From UBA6522 sp036231525 (lineage in GTDB: Bacteria; Pseudomonadota; Gammaproteobacteria; Steroidobacterales; Rariloculaceae), in NCBI GenBank assembly GCA_036231525.1, contig JAZAGZ010000039.1, positions 1 to 27,388 on the forward strand: 27,388 nt of DNA, in the 5' to 3' direction. The notes under the pieces were generated by a model that was not told the DNA's origin, did no database searches, and saw only the letters and a program-made list of their open reading frames with translations. How positions within the stretch are numbered: the first letter of the stretch is position 1; each line of letters opens with the position of its first letter. The translations under genes were made by a program, and so were the position numbers. Below, one piece after another: positions 16,572 to 24,995 of this stretch.

Positions 16572-17174
16572 TTGATTACGTCGTTTCTGTTCTACGCTTT
16601 TTCGCTGATTTTAGTGCTGGCAGCGCTCGGCGTAATTACAAGTCGTAACCCAGTACATTCTGCGTTATTTCTAGTGCTATCGTTTGTGCAGAGCGCATTA
16701 TTGTGGCTGCTCTTAGAGGCTGAATTTTTAGCTGTTGTGTTGATTCTTGTCTACGTTGGGGCAGTTATGGTGCTGTTCCTGTTCGTCGTAATGATGCTCG
16801 ATATCAATGTGGAAGAGGTTAAGGAGGGGTTTACACGTTATCTGCCGATTGGCGTCCTGGTTGCCATGATCGTTGTAGCGGAAATTGTGCACATCATTTT
16901 GTATCGGGGACGAGATATTTTTTCTGTTGCGCTTCCCGAACCTTACCCGGAAACGTACAGCAATACTCAGGCACTTGGTGGGTTGCTCTATACGGAACAT
17001 GTTTATGCTTTTGAGCTTGCTGCGGTCATTCTCTTATTGGCGATTGTTGCAGCAATTTCGCTGACCATGCGTCAGCGACCAGGTCTCAAGATACAGAGCA
17101 TTTCGAAACAAGTTGCTGTGAAACGTGAGGATCGGGTCCGGCTTGTAAAAGTAGAGCCAAGTGAGGACCTCTGA
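16572..17174 (+). CDS. nuoJ: NADH-quinone oxidoreductase subunit J
   Basis: NuoJ (ND6 family) is a membrane subunit whose TM3 contains the flexible helix thought to couple quinone reduction to proton pumping. The protein has 200 residues and five hydrophobic helices. The conserved core EAEFLAVVLILVYVGAVMV spans about 49-67, with the ND6-type tyrosine-valine-glycine-alanine (YVGA) step in TM3. The last about 35 residues are a polar, positively charged cytoplasmic tail. The start appears to be TTG at 16572, with no in-frame ATG or GTG upstream that fits and only a weak purine-rich AAGAAG before it. nuoK follows after 12 bases. Confidence 0.95.
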   Translation: MITSFLFYAFSLILVLAALGVITSRNPVHSALFLVLSFVQSALLWLLLEAEFLAVVLILVYVGAVMVLFLFVVMMLDINVEEVKEGFTRYLPIGVLVAMIVVAEIVHIILYRGRDIFSVALPEPYPETYSNTQALGGLLYTEHVYAFELAAVILLLAIVAAISLTMRQRPGLKIQSISKQVAVKREDRVRLVKVEPSEDL

Positions 17175-17186
17175 GGTGCTGGGCCA

Positions 17187-17495
17187 ATGATCGTTACAGT
17201 AACGCACTATTTAGTCTTAGCCGCCGTTCTTTTCAGTCTGAGTGTCGCGGGAATCTTCATCAATAGAAAGAACGTTATTTTGCTATTGATGTGCATAGAG
17301 TTGATGTTATTGGCGGTGAACTTTAATTTCATCACCTTTTCGAGAATGTTGGGAGATGAACTCGGACAAATCTTTGTGTTCTTTATCCTGACAGTAGCCG
17401 CTGCAGAAGCAGCTATTGGGTTAGCAATTCTTGTCGTGCTATTCAGGACTCGGCAGAGCATTAATGTCGAAGAGTTGGATTCGTTGAAGGGCTAA
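17187..17495 (+). CDS. nuoK: NADH-quinone oxidoreductase subunit K
   Basis: NuoK (ND4L family) is a three-helix membrane subunit. It supplies part of a proton half-channel between NuoJ and NuoN. The protein has 102 residues, the usual 100-102. The two membrane glutamates known to be essential in E. coli (E36 and E72) are present as E38 (in LLMCIELMLL) and E74 (in AAAEAAIGLA). Helices lie at about 4-23, 29-50 and 61-86. The ATG is at 17187. The stop lies only two bases before the nuoL start, so translational coupling is likely. Confidence 0.97.
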   Translation: MIVTVTHYLVLAAVLFSLSVAGIFINRKNVILLLMCIELMLLAVNFNFITFSRMLGDELGQIFVFFILTVAAAEAAIGLAILVVLFRTRQSINVEELDSLKG

Positions 17496-17497
17496 AC

Positions 17498-19456
17498 GTG
17501 GAAGGAATTTACCTCGCTATTGTATTAGCACCCTTGCTCGCTGCCATTACTGTAGGGCTTTTCGGTAAGCAAGTGGGTCGTGCGGGCGCACACTGGATCA
17601 CTATTCTTGGGGTGGGTATTTCATTCGCCCTATCTCTGTTTGTTTTGAAAGGCATCATTTTTGATGGCGTACCTGTTTTCAACGAAACCGTCTATAGGTG
17701 GGCAACAGTCGGTAACCTCAGTATGGAGATTGGGTTTCTAATTGACCATCTGACAGCGTTGATGATTGCCGTCGTCACATTCGTCTCTTTGGCTGTGCAT
17801 ATCTACACAATTGGCTATATGCACGATGATGACGGTTATCAGAGATTTTTTAGTTATATCTCGTTATTTACTTTCGCAATGTTGATGCTAGTGATGTCCA
17901 ACAATTTTCTTCAGCTATTTTTTGGTTGGGAAGCGGTTGGTGTGGTGTCGTATCTTCTTATTGGGTTTTGGTTCAAGAGAGAGACAGCGATTTTTGCGAA
18001 TATGAAGGCATTTCTTGTTAACCGGGTCGGCGATTTTGGTTTTCTGCTGGGTATTGCAACAATTCTGATGTTTACGGGATCCTTAGACTACTATCAAGTT
18101 TTTGCTCTAGCAGAAAATCTTAGTAGGGAAACCATCCAAATTTTTTCTGCAACCGAGTGGTCGGTTCTCAGCCTCGCATGTATTTGTCTATTTGTTGGGG
18201 CCATGGGCAAGTCGGCGCAGATGCCACTACATGTATGGCTTCCTGATTCGATGGAAGGCCCAACTCCCATTTCAGCGCTCATTCATGCTGCGACCATGGT
18301 GACGGCAGGGATCTTCATGGTGGCTAGAATGTCCCCCCTGTTTGAGTATTCCCAGACAGCTTTGAGCGTAGTTTTAGTTATAGGCGCGACGACTGCGATC
18401 CTCACCGGATTGCTGGGCATCGTTCAGCAGGATATCAAGCGAGTGGTGGCGTATTCAACGCTTTCACAACTCGGCTATATGACTGTAGCCTTGGGGGCGT
18501 CAGCCTACGCGGCTGGTATTTTCCACCTTATGACTCATGCATTCTTTAAGGCGCTGCTCTTTCTTGCGGCGGGGTCCGTCATTATTGCGCTCCACCACGA
18601 ACAGGATATTCGCAAGATGGGGGGGTTAAAAAAATATATGCCAATCACGTATTGGACAGCACTGATAGGAACTTTGGCATTAGTTGGGTTTCCAGGTTTT
18701 TCCGGATTTTTCTCTAAAGACGCGTTGATTGAGGTGGTTCATCTGTCTACCACGCCGGGCGCTTATTACGCATATTGGTGTGTATTACTAGGGGTATTTG
18801 TGACGGCGCTCTACAGTTTTAGGATGTTTTTCGTTGTTTTTCATGGTGAGGAGCGTATAGACCCTCATGCGAAGAAGACTCTCAAGGAATCACCAGCCGT
18901 TATTACAGTTCCGCTGATCATGCTGGCTATACCATCCGTTGTAATTGGCTGGTTCACCATTGGTCCTGTGCTTTTCGGAGAATTCTTCATCGACTCGATA
19001 TTTGTTTTGCATGATCCAGGAGTTGTGGCACAACTCGGGCAAGAATTCCATGGTCCACTGTTATTTATCGCGCATGCAGCGACCAGCTCTATTGCTCTGT
19101 ATCTAGCGCTTGCCGGGACGCTAACTGCATGGTTTTTGTACTTAAAACGGCCAGACCTGCCAGGGCGTCTCCAGAAACGCTTTGCGCTGCTTTACGAAGT
19201 GTTGGATAACAAATATTACTTTGATTGGTTTAATGAAATCGTCATTTCAAAAAATATCCGTTTATTAGCGAGATCATTCTGGCGGATAGGAGATGAAGTT
19301 TTGATTGACGGGATTATGGTGAATGGTACAGCACAGACCATTGGATTCTTTTCTAGACTCATTAGGACGTTTCAATCTGGTTACCTCTATCACTATGCTT
19401 TTGCCATGATTATCGGTTTGGCAGTGATTTTAGGCTGGCTGGTTTTTGGCTACTGA
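17498..19456 (+). CDS. nuoL: NADH-quinone oxidoreductase subunit L
   Basis: NuoL (ND5 family) is the distal antiporter-like proton-pumping subunit of the complex I membrane arm. The protein has 652 residues with about 16 hydrophobic segments. Channel residues are visible: E145 in FFGWEAVGVVSYLLIG, D179 in VNRVGDFGFLL, and K238 in GAMGKSAQMPLHVWLPD, followed by MEGPTPISALIHAATMV, all hallmarks of the family. The C-terminal about 110 residues contain the long lateral helix that runs along NuoM and NuoN, and a last TM anchor. The start is GTG at 17498, two bases after the nuoK stop. The end meets nuoM closely (four-base gap or 11-base overlap, depending on the nuoM start). Confidence 0.97.
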   Translation: MEGIYLAIVLAPLLAAITVGLFGKQVGRAGAHWITILGVGISFALSLFVLKGIIFDGVPVFNETVYRWATVGNLSMEIGFLIDHLTALMIAVVTFVSLAVHIYTIGYMHDDDGYQRFFSYISLFTFAMLMLVMSNNFLQLFFGWEAVGVVSYLLIGFWFKRETAIFANMKAFLVNRVGDFGFLLGIATILMFTGSLDYYQVFALAENLSRETIQIFSATEWSVLSLACICLFVGAMGKSAQMPLHVWLPDSMEGPTPISALIHAATMVTAGIFMVARMSPLFEYSQTALSVVLVIGATTAILTGLLGIVQQDIKRVVAYSTLSQLGYMTVALGASAYAAGIFHLMTHAFFKALLFLAAGSVIIALHHEQDIRKMGGLKKYMPITYWTALIGTLALVGFPGFSGFFSKDALIEVVHLSTTPGAYYAYWCVLLGVFVTALYSFRMFFVVFHGEERIDPHAKKTLKESPAVITVPLIMLAIPSVVIGWFTIGPVLFGEFFIDSIFVLHDPGVVAQLGQEFHGPLLFIAHAATSSIALYLALAGTLTAWFLYLKRPDLPGRLQKRFALLYEVLDNKYYFDWFNEIVISKNIRLLARSFWRIGDEVLIDGIMVNGTAQTIGFFSRLIRTFQSGYLYHYAFAMIIGLAVILGWLVFGY

Positions 19457-19460
19457 TTCT

Positions 19461-20978
19461 GTGGCGAATATTCCAACTCTTAGCATTCTTATTTGGTTTC
19501 CCATAATAGCGGGAATCTTGATTCTTGCTCTGGGTTCAACGGAGAAAGGTGTTCGTCTCAGTAAAATTATTGCGCTTGTAGCATCTACCACGACATTCAT
19601 CTTGAGTCTCCAACTCTACAGTGGCTTTGATATTGATACGTCTAATATGCAATTTGTCGAGCGATTTTCGTGGATTACACGTTTTGATGCGTACTACCAC
19701 GTGGGGCTGGATGGTATCTCGTTACCCTTGGTTCTACTTACTACATTTCTAACCCCGCTCGTCGTTATTGCCGGGTGGGAAGTTATCGAACTGCGCCCAT
19801 CCCAATATTTTGCAGCGTTTTTGTTTCTTGAAGGGATGATGATCGGCGTTTTTTCTTCACTTGATGGGCTCCTTTTCTATGTTTTCTGGGAAGCCATGCT
19901 GATACCGATGTTTATCATCATCGGGGTGTGGGGAGGCGAGAGGCGGATTTACGCCACGGTGAAGTTCTTTCTCTACACGTTTCTCGGATCTGTATTCATG
20001 TTGGTCGCACTTATCTACATGTACCTGCAGGCCGGAACTTACTCAATCACGAGTTTCCATGAATTGCCTTTGAACATGCGTGAACAGATCTTAATCTTTT
20101 TCGCGTTCCTATTGGCCTTCGCCGTAAAGGTGCCAATGTGGCCAGTGCATACTTGGCTGCCAGACGCGCATGTTGAAGCACCGACGGGGGGATCAGTAAT
20201 TCTAGCTGCCGTCTTGCTGAAGATGGGTGGTTACGGGTTTATTCGCTTCAGCTTGCCGATCACCCCTGATGCAAGCCAGTACCTTGCAGGTTTGATGATT
20301 AGCTTGTCGTTAATTGCAATTATCTACATTTCTTTTGTGGCGTTGGCTCAGAAGGATATGAAGAAACTTATTGCGTACTCATCTATTGCGCATATGGGGT
20401 TTGTGACGTTGGGGTTTTTTGTCATATTCGTGATTGCCACGAATGGCACGGGAGGTGAGGGTGCGCGTCTTGCGCTACAGGGCGGCATGGTGCAAATGAT
20501 TTCCCATGGCTTGATTTCTGGAGCACTTTTCCTTTGCGTCGGTGTGATGTATGACCGCCTACATAGTCGGCAGATTGATGCTTATGGCGGTTTAGCTAAT
20601 ACGATGCCCAAGTTTGCTGCGTTGATGGTTTTTTTCGCATTAGCAAATGCAGGCCTCCCAGGGACTTCTGGTTTTGTAGGAGAATTTTTGGTTATTCTGG
20701 GTAGTTTTCAAGCTAGTATCTGGCTTGCTTTCCTAGCTGCAACGACATTAATTCTTGGTGCGGCGTACACGCTTTGGCTCGTGAAACGAGTTGTTTTTGG
20801 TGAGGTTGGTAATGAGGGTGTCGCATCTCTTCAGGACGTTGGATCAAGAGAGTATTTCATGTTGGTGGTCCTTGCGATTGTGGTTCTGCTTTTGGGGGTC
20901 TGGCCAGCTCCGTTGATGGAGTTGATGGAGCAAACGCTGGGACACTTGCTCGGACATGTATCGCAATCAAAATTATGA
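19461..20978 (+). CDS. nuoM: NADH-quinone oxidoreductase subunit M
   Basis: NuoM (ND4 family) is the middle antiporter-like proton channel of complex I. From the GTG at 19461 it has 505 residues and about 14 TM helices. Proton-path residues are E144 (YVFWEAMLIPMF), K223 (AFAVKVPMWPVHTWLPDAH) and K254 (LLKMGGYG). The lysine of the TM12 broken helix region lies in LAQKDMKKLIAYSS. The start is ambiguous: TTG at 19446 would add five residues and overlap nuoL by 11 bases, while GTG at 19461 starts four bases after the nuoL stop. Neither has a good Shine-Dalgarno sequence, so coupling to nuoL translation is likely. I prefer GTG. Confidence 0.96.
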   Translation: MANIPTLSILIWFPIIAGILILALGSTEKGVRLSKIIALVASTTTFILSLQLYSGFDIDTSNMQFVERFSWITRFDAYYHVGLDGISLPLVLLTTFLTPLVVIAGWEVIELRPSQYFAAFLFLEGMMIGVFSSLDGLLFYVFWEAMLIPMFIIIGVWGGERRIYATVKFFLYTFLGSVFMLVALIYMYLQAGTYSITSFHELPLNMREQILIFFAFLLAFAVKVPMWPVHTWLPDAHVEAPTGGSVILAAVLLKMGGYGFIRFSLPITPDASQYLAGLMISLSLIAIIYISFVALAQKDMKKLIAYSSIAHMGFVTLGFFVIFVIATNGTGGEGARLALQGGMVQMISHGLISGALFLCVGVMYDRLHSRQIDAYGGLANTMPKFAALMVFFALANAGLPGTSGFVGEFLVILGSFQASIWLAFLAATTLILGAAYTLWLVKRVVFGEVGNEGVASLQDVGSREYFMLVVLAIVVLLLGVWPAPLMELMEQTLGHLLGHVSQSKL

Positions 20979-20993
20979 GCACAGAGAATTTTT

Positions 20994-22415
20994 ATGCTTG
21001 ATTTGACGCCGGCGGCAGCAGAAATATTTTTAACCCTGGCAATCTGCGTGGTGCTGATCGTTGATGTCTTTCTAAAGAAGGAACAGAGACTTGTAACCTT
21101 CTATTTGGCAATACTCTCTGTAATTGGCACCGCGGTGTGTTCAGTTTATTTTGGCGTGGACGAGACTACTATAGCCCTCAATGGTGCTTTTATCGGAGAC
21201 CAGGCTGGCAATGTATTGAAGTTATTTTCATATCTGGTTATTGCGGTCGTATTTTTGTATTCGCGGGACTATTTACTGAGTGCGGAGTTATTCAGAGGCG
21301 AATTTTTTGTTCTTAGTTTATTTGGGTTGCTTGGGGTCATGGTGATGATCTCCGCTCACAATCTTCTTATCCTATATCTTGGTTTGGAACTATTATCTCT
21401 TTCACTCTATGCCCTGGTAGCTTTTGATCGTGATTCGGGGGTCGCAGCGGAATCCGCCATGAAGTATTTTGTCCTAGGCGCGATCGCTTCAGGCACTCTT
21501 CTTTATGGCATCTCAATTCTATATGGGGTGACCGGGACAATTCATATTGATGAGCTCGCTGAGTATTTTTCGCTCTCAGGTGGTACAAACGTACCGGCTT
21601 TGTTGGGACTTGCGTTTGTCATAGTCGGAGTTGCCTTTAAGTTTGGTGCGGTACCGTTTCATATGTGGCTGCCTGATGTTTATCAGGGTGCACCAGCTCC
21701 GGTGACACTTTTTGTTGCTACAGCGCCCAAGCTTGCAGCATTTGCATTGGCTTGGCGGTTTTTGATTGAAGGTTTAGGCGGTCTTCACGGTAGTTGGCAG
21801 GACATGGTAGTTGTACTGTCAGTCTTGTCTTTAGCGGTCGGGAATGTAGTGGCGATTGCACAAACAAATCTAAAACGGATGCTCGCTTATTCAACTATTT
21901 CGCACGTGGGCTTTATTCTAATGGGCTTCATTGCTGGAACAGAGGACGGTATTCGTGCTGCCATGTTCTACACTTTGACCTACGTACTCATGGCCGCTGC
22001 TGCCTTCGGTATGATTATTGCCCTAAGTCGCAAGGGGTACGAGGCAGAGCATCTTGAGGATTTCAAGGGGCTAAATGCCAGAAGCCCTTGGTTTGCAGCC
22101 ATGATGCTAATGGTTATGTTCAGCATGGCGGGGGTGCCACCTTTCGTGGGTTTCTACGCTAAGTTGGCAGTACTTAGTAGCGTCTTAGATGCGGGCCTGG
22201 TGTGGTTAGCTGTCTTTGGGGTTATTTTTGCAGTGATCGGTGCGTTCTATTACATCCGCATAGTCTGGTATATGTATTTCATCGAACCCAAAGATACGCA
22301 GGAACTAGAAGTGGCAAATGATTTTCAATTCATACTCAGCGCCAATGCTCTAGCATTGCTTTTATTGGGTCTTTTTCCAGGATACTTGTTAGATCTTTGT
22401 GCCAGTGTGCTCTAG
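20994..22415 (+). CDS. nuoN: NADH-quinone oxidoreductase subunit N
   Basis: NuoN (ND2 family) is the antiporter-like subunit nearest the peripheral arm and the last gene of the nuo operon. The protein has 473 residues (485 in E. coli) with about 14 TM helices. The conserved charged residues are E132 (YLGLELLSLSLYAL), K216 (GVAFKFGAVPFHMWLPDVYQG) and K246 (TAPKLAAF). A later family motif, LAYSTISHVGF, follows near residue 299. The start is ATG at 20994, 15 bases after the nuoM stop. No intrinsic terminator is visible after the stop; the next element is the tRNA-fMet promoter. Confidence 0.97.
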   Translation: MLDLTPAAAEIFLTLAICVVLIVDVFLKKEQRLVTFYLAILSVIGTAVCSVYFGVDETTIALNGAFIGDQAGNVLKLFSYLVIAVVFLYSRDYLLSAELFRGEFFVLSLFGLLGVMVMISAHNLLILYLGLELLSLSLYALVAFDRDSGVAAESAMKYFVLGAIASGTLLYGISILYGVTGTIHIDELAEYFSLSGGTNVPALLGLAFVIVGVAFKFGAVPFHMWLPDVYQGAPAPVTLFVATAPKLAAFALAWRFLIEGLGGLHGSWQDMVVVLSVLSLAVGNVVAIAQTNLKRMLAYSTISHVGFILMGFIAGTEDGIRAAMFYTLTYVLMAAAAFGMIIALSRKGYEAEHLEDFKGLNARSPWFAAMMLMVMFSMAGVPPFVGFYAKLAVLSSVLDAGLVWLAVFGVIFAVIGAFYYIRIVWYMYFIEPKDTQELEVANDFQFILSANALALLLLGLFPGYLLDLCASVL

Positions 22416-22442
22416 TAGAGCAGGAACCTTTATGAGACTTGC

Positions 22443-22471
22443 TTGCAGAGCCTTTAGGCCGCTTGTATGAT
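22443..22471 (+). promoter_or_regulatory. Sigma70-type promoter of tRNA-fMet
   Basis: A -35 TTGCAG (22443-22448) and a -10 TATGAT (22466-22471) are separated by exactly 17 bases, each matching consensus at four and five of six positions respectively. The -10 is followed by a GC-rich discriminator CCCGGGC. Transcription would start around 22478, about eight bases before the mature tRNA. GC-rich discriminators are typical of stable-RNA promoters under stringent control. Activity is inferred from sequence. Confidence 0.62.
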
Positions 22472-22485
22472 CCCGGGCACTCGAT

Positions 22486-22562
<77 letters not shown>

Positions 22563-22609
22563 TTTTTTCAAATGGCTTACCCCACTTCATGCATAAAGGG
22601 GAAATGCAA

Positions 22610-23263
22610 ATGCGTAACCTGAATCGTCCACTTTTGGCTGCATTAATGCTGTATTTGTCGGGACCATCATTCGCACAGGGCTGGTTTGAGTACATCAATC
22701 AGGCTGATCGCTTCAGTGTGAATTTTCCAGCTGAACCTGAAGTGCGGGAGTTTACTTACAACTCGGAGTATGAATTCCCTTTCCCTGCGCGCATCTACTC
22801 AGTGCAAAATAGTGAGCATGACTACTCTGTAACCGTTGTTGACTTCACAGATGCCTTTCAAATTCATGCAGAGGCTGATAGGCCCGAGGCAGCAACTGGT
22901 CCGACCAACTGGTTGTATGACCAGAGAGCATCCGTTGCTCGTGCAGCTAGAGAATTCCGCCAAAGAGGTGGTGAGGTGACTTACGATGCCTGGTCACACA
23001 TGGATCGCGTGGAAGGGCATCAAATCCAGATGATCAATAGTGATGGATCCAGAACATACGCTGGGATCTATCTAAATGGCAATGCAAACCGTCTTTACGT
23101 GTTGGAGGCGATAGCGGCTTCAGGGGCAACGCCACCTATACTTTTTCAGCAATCTATAAGATTCCTCGACGAGGGGGGAGAAAGGATTCGTTATCTGCTA
23201 TCAACAAACGGTTGTGCCGTAGATCCTAATGATCCTGCCATAGGGGAGCTCTCGGTACGATAG
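22610..23263 (+). CDS. Exported protein of unknown function
   Basis: I do not recognise a named family. From the ATG at 22610 the product is 217 residues. AAAGGGG (22595-22601) lies eight bases upstream, which favours this ATG over those at 22589 and 22604. The N-terminus MRNLNRPLLAALMLYLSG is a typical Sec signal peptide with a likely cleavage after SFA (residue 22), so the protein is probably periplasmic. The mature part opens with an aromatic, FxVNFPAEPEVREF-type segment, then alternating hydrophobic strands (FPARIYSV, YSVTVVDF, YAGIYLNG, RLYVLEAIA). A mainly beta fold is likely. One cysteine (in NGCAVDP) lies near the C-terminus. An open frame extends upstream through the tRNA, but that is not real coding. 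It may be co-transcribed with tRNA-fMet; the next gene is convergent. Confidence 0.8.
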   Translation: MRNLNRPLLAALMLYLSGPSFAQGWFEYINQADRFSVNFPAEPEVREFTYNSEYEFPFPARIYSVQNSEHDYSVTVVDFTDAFQIHAEADRPEAATGPTNWLYDQRASVARAAREFRQRGGEVTYDAWSHMDRVEGHQIQMINSDGSRTYAGIYLNGNANRLYVLEAIAASGATPPILFQQSIRFLDEGGERIRYLLSTNGCAVDPNDPAIGELSVR

Positions 23264-23310
23264 AAGCCCGTTCCTGGTAGGAAAATCTTTGAGCTAGTTA
23301 GTGAGGGCAG

Positions 23311-23352
23311 CACCCTAAGCAATCGCTAGAGGGTGGTACATCTGTGTTTTTT
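23311..23352 (+). terminator. Possible terminator after the exported-protein gene
   Basis: CACCCT (23311-23316) pairs with AGGGTG (23330-23335). Inside, AGC (23318-23320) can pair with GCT (23325-23327) around AATC. A run of six T lies at 23347-23352, but 11 bases past the stem, which is farther than in classical terminators. It lies between convergent genes, where a terminator is expected. Confidence 0.35.
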
Positions 23353-23358
23353 GCCGCG

Positions 23359-24864
23359 CTAGGGTACTAACATCCGAATCATTCCATCCTGACGCGATGT
23401 GATAAAAATTTCGCCATCTTGGGTGCGGCTCAGATGCATGTCCGCGCGCAGCGCTTGCGCACCGTTGGTGCGTTCGATCAGTTCGCGAAAACTGACGAAT
23501 ACACGATTGCCGCTTGCATCAAGCGTATAGAGCTGTATCTCCTCGACGGGCGCTACCGTGCGGGGAACGCCGTCATCCGCGGCTTTCAGTGCGACGAGGT
23601 CTGCAGCGAATAATCGCCCCCTCTGAAGGTCGCCGAAGACGAACTTGCCGCGCAGCGCATCGATACGCCCGTGATAAGCAAAGCCCCCGCTGATCGCCCG
23701 TCCGTCATTGTGGTCATAGATCGCCACGGGATAGAGGTATTCGTCTTTGGTTTGCCCGCTCAACACATCCTCCGGTAGCTCGAACAACTGATTCAGGGCG
23801 CCACCGGGACGGATCATGCCATTCTCCCAATACCCTTCACGGGGCATCCAGCCGTAGTTGCCGCCCTCGTGAACGATATTGACTTCCTCGATGTGGTTCA
23901 TGCCAATGTCCGTTGCGAACATCGTTCCGTCGGTCAGGTCCCACGAAATCCGGTGCGCATTACGAAATCCATAGGCATAGATCTCGCCCAGTGTATCGGG
24001 ATTGTCATCGCCTGCGAATGGGTTGATCTCCGGAATCGTGTAATTCCCGAGTCCCTTAGTGCCGTTCGTCTCTGTGGGGCTGCGCGGGTCGATTCGCAGA
24101 ATAGCGGTGACGACTGAGTCAAGGCGCTGTGTCTGGATGGGATTCTCAGAGTTCGGTCCGCCGCCGTTGCTGAAACCGAGATCGCTGCCGCTCGTATACA
24201 GCAACCCGTAGTCTGAATCTCCCGGCTTGGCCGTGGGATTGAAACCCACGTAACCGAAGGGGTGTGACATATTTCTAGTCACATGGGCAACGCGCAGCAA
24301 CTCGCGCCTCGTACCATCGAATATATTCGCCACAGGATCGTTTGCGTGCCACTCGGTAATGACGTTGTGATGCGTGACGTCCGTATTACTGTATCCAGGC
24401 GGGATGAAGTCAGGCGGGCCGGAGTTTGTGAACGCACGCTCCCCATGCACCGTGTAGAACAGTCCGTTCTGGGTGAATTCCGGATGGAAACTAAAACCAA
24501 TAAAACCGCTCTCGAGGCGATTGTAGACCGTGAGTGGGAACAGGGAGCCGAAATTCAGGTAGATCGAAGGTTCCGCGTCGTCACGCAGCAGATATAGGAA
24601 ACCGCGTGAGTCATTAGCGAAGCGGCGGCCATCCGGCGCGTCGCGCACGAAACTGACACGAGCCCACCCAGCCGGGTTCACGTCCTGATCAGGGTGGAGG
24701 CGTCCGAGGGTCTCCGGAAGCCGAACGACGTCGCGAATCTGCACCATCAAACCTCGTTTTTCTATCGAGGCGGGCAGAGGATTAGCGGTGATTTGAGCGC
24801 TAACGATATGTGCTTGGGAAAACGCGATCAAAATGATTATGAAAAGTGAGGTTCGTATGCGCAT
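23359..24864 (-). CDS. Secreted PQQ-dependent sugar dehydrogenase-like protein (glucose/sorbosone dehydrogenase fold)
   Basis: This is a six-bladed beta-propeller of the glucose/sorbosone dehydrogenase family, in which PQQ-bound members oxidise sugars in the periplasm. The product has 501 residues. The signal peptide MRIRTSLFIIILIAFSQAHIVSA has a likely cleavage after A23. Family motifs are FSFHPEF (125-131), a histidine H201 in SHPFGYVGF where soluble glucose dehydrogenase has its catalytic His, YAYGFRN (297-303) with the R301-N302 pair that contacts PQQ in that enzyme, then EEVN, GGNYGW (334-339) and GDLQRGRLFA (411-420). PQQ use and substrate are inferred. I chose the ATG at 24864 because AGGAGAG lies just upstream; a longer frame to 24951 would cover the likely promoter. 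G+C looks higher than in the nuo genes. It sits 131 bases downstream of the DUF5916 gene, same strand. Confidence 0.88.
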   Translation of the reverse strand: MRIRTSLFIIILIAFSQAHIVSAQITANPLPASIEKRGLMVQIRDVVRLPETLGRLHPDQDVNPAGWARVSFVRDAPDGRRFANDSRGFLYLLRDDAEPSIYLNFGSLFPLTVYNRLESGFIGFSFHPEFTQNGLFYTVHGERAFTNSGPPDFIPPGYSNTDVTHHNVITEWHANDPVANIFDGTRRELLRVAHVTRNMSHPFGYVGFNPTAKPGDSDYGLLYTSGSDLGFSNGGGPNSENPIQTQRLDSVVTAILRIDPRSPTETNGTKGLGNYTIPEINPFAGDDNPDTLGEIYAYGFRNAHRISWDLTDGTMFATDIGMNHIEEVNIVHEGGNYGWMPREGYWENGMIRPGGALNQLFELPEDVLSGQTKDEYLYPVAIYDHNDGRAISGGFAYHGRIDALRGKFVFGDLQRGRLFAADLVALKAADDGVPRTVAPVEEIQLYTLDASGNRVFVSFRELIERTNGAQALRADMHLSRTQDGEIFITSRQDGMIRMLVP

Positions 24865-24898
24865 AACGAGCTCTCCTGTTACTGCTATCTCTAACACG

Positions 24899-24907
24899 CT
24901 TATACCA
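24899..24907 (-). promoter_or_regulatory. Candidate extended -10 promoter for the sugar dehydrogenase gene
   Basis: On the minus strand TGGTATAAG gives a TGn extension plus TATAAG (24904-24899), 34 bases before the start codon. No good -35 is visible. It would allow expression independent of the upstream DUF5916 gene. Inferred from sequence only. Confidence 0.38.
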
Positions 24908-24995
24908 GATTCGCGGGTATCTAGCGTCATAGCCAAGCCAAGAATCGACAACTCGACGCTCTGGTTTGGCTCAATTAATTAGAGTGAAGAAAAAA

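Noticed and set aside
24865..24951. N-terminal extension of the sugar dehydrogenase
   Set aside because: The 29 extra residues precede a clean signal peptide. AGGAGAG supports the ATG at 24864, and the extension covers a likely promoter.
24861..24995. Direct repeats (CCAAGCCAAG) between the two minus-strand genes
   Set aside because: Two five-base copies only, which is within chance expectation.
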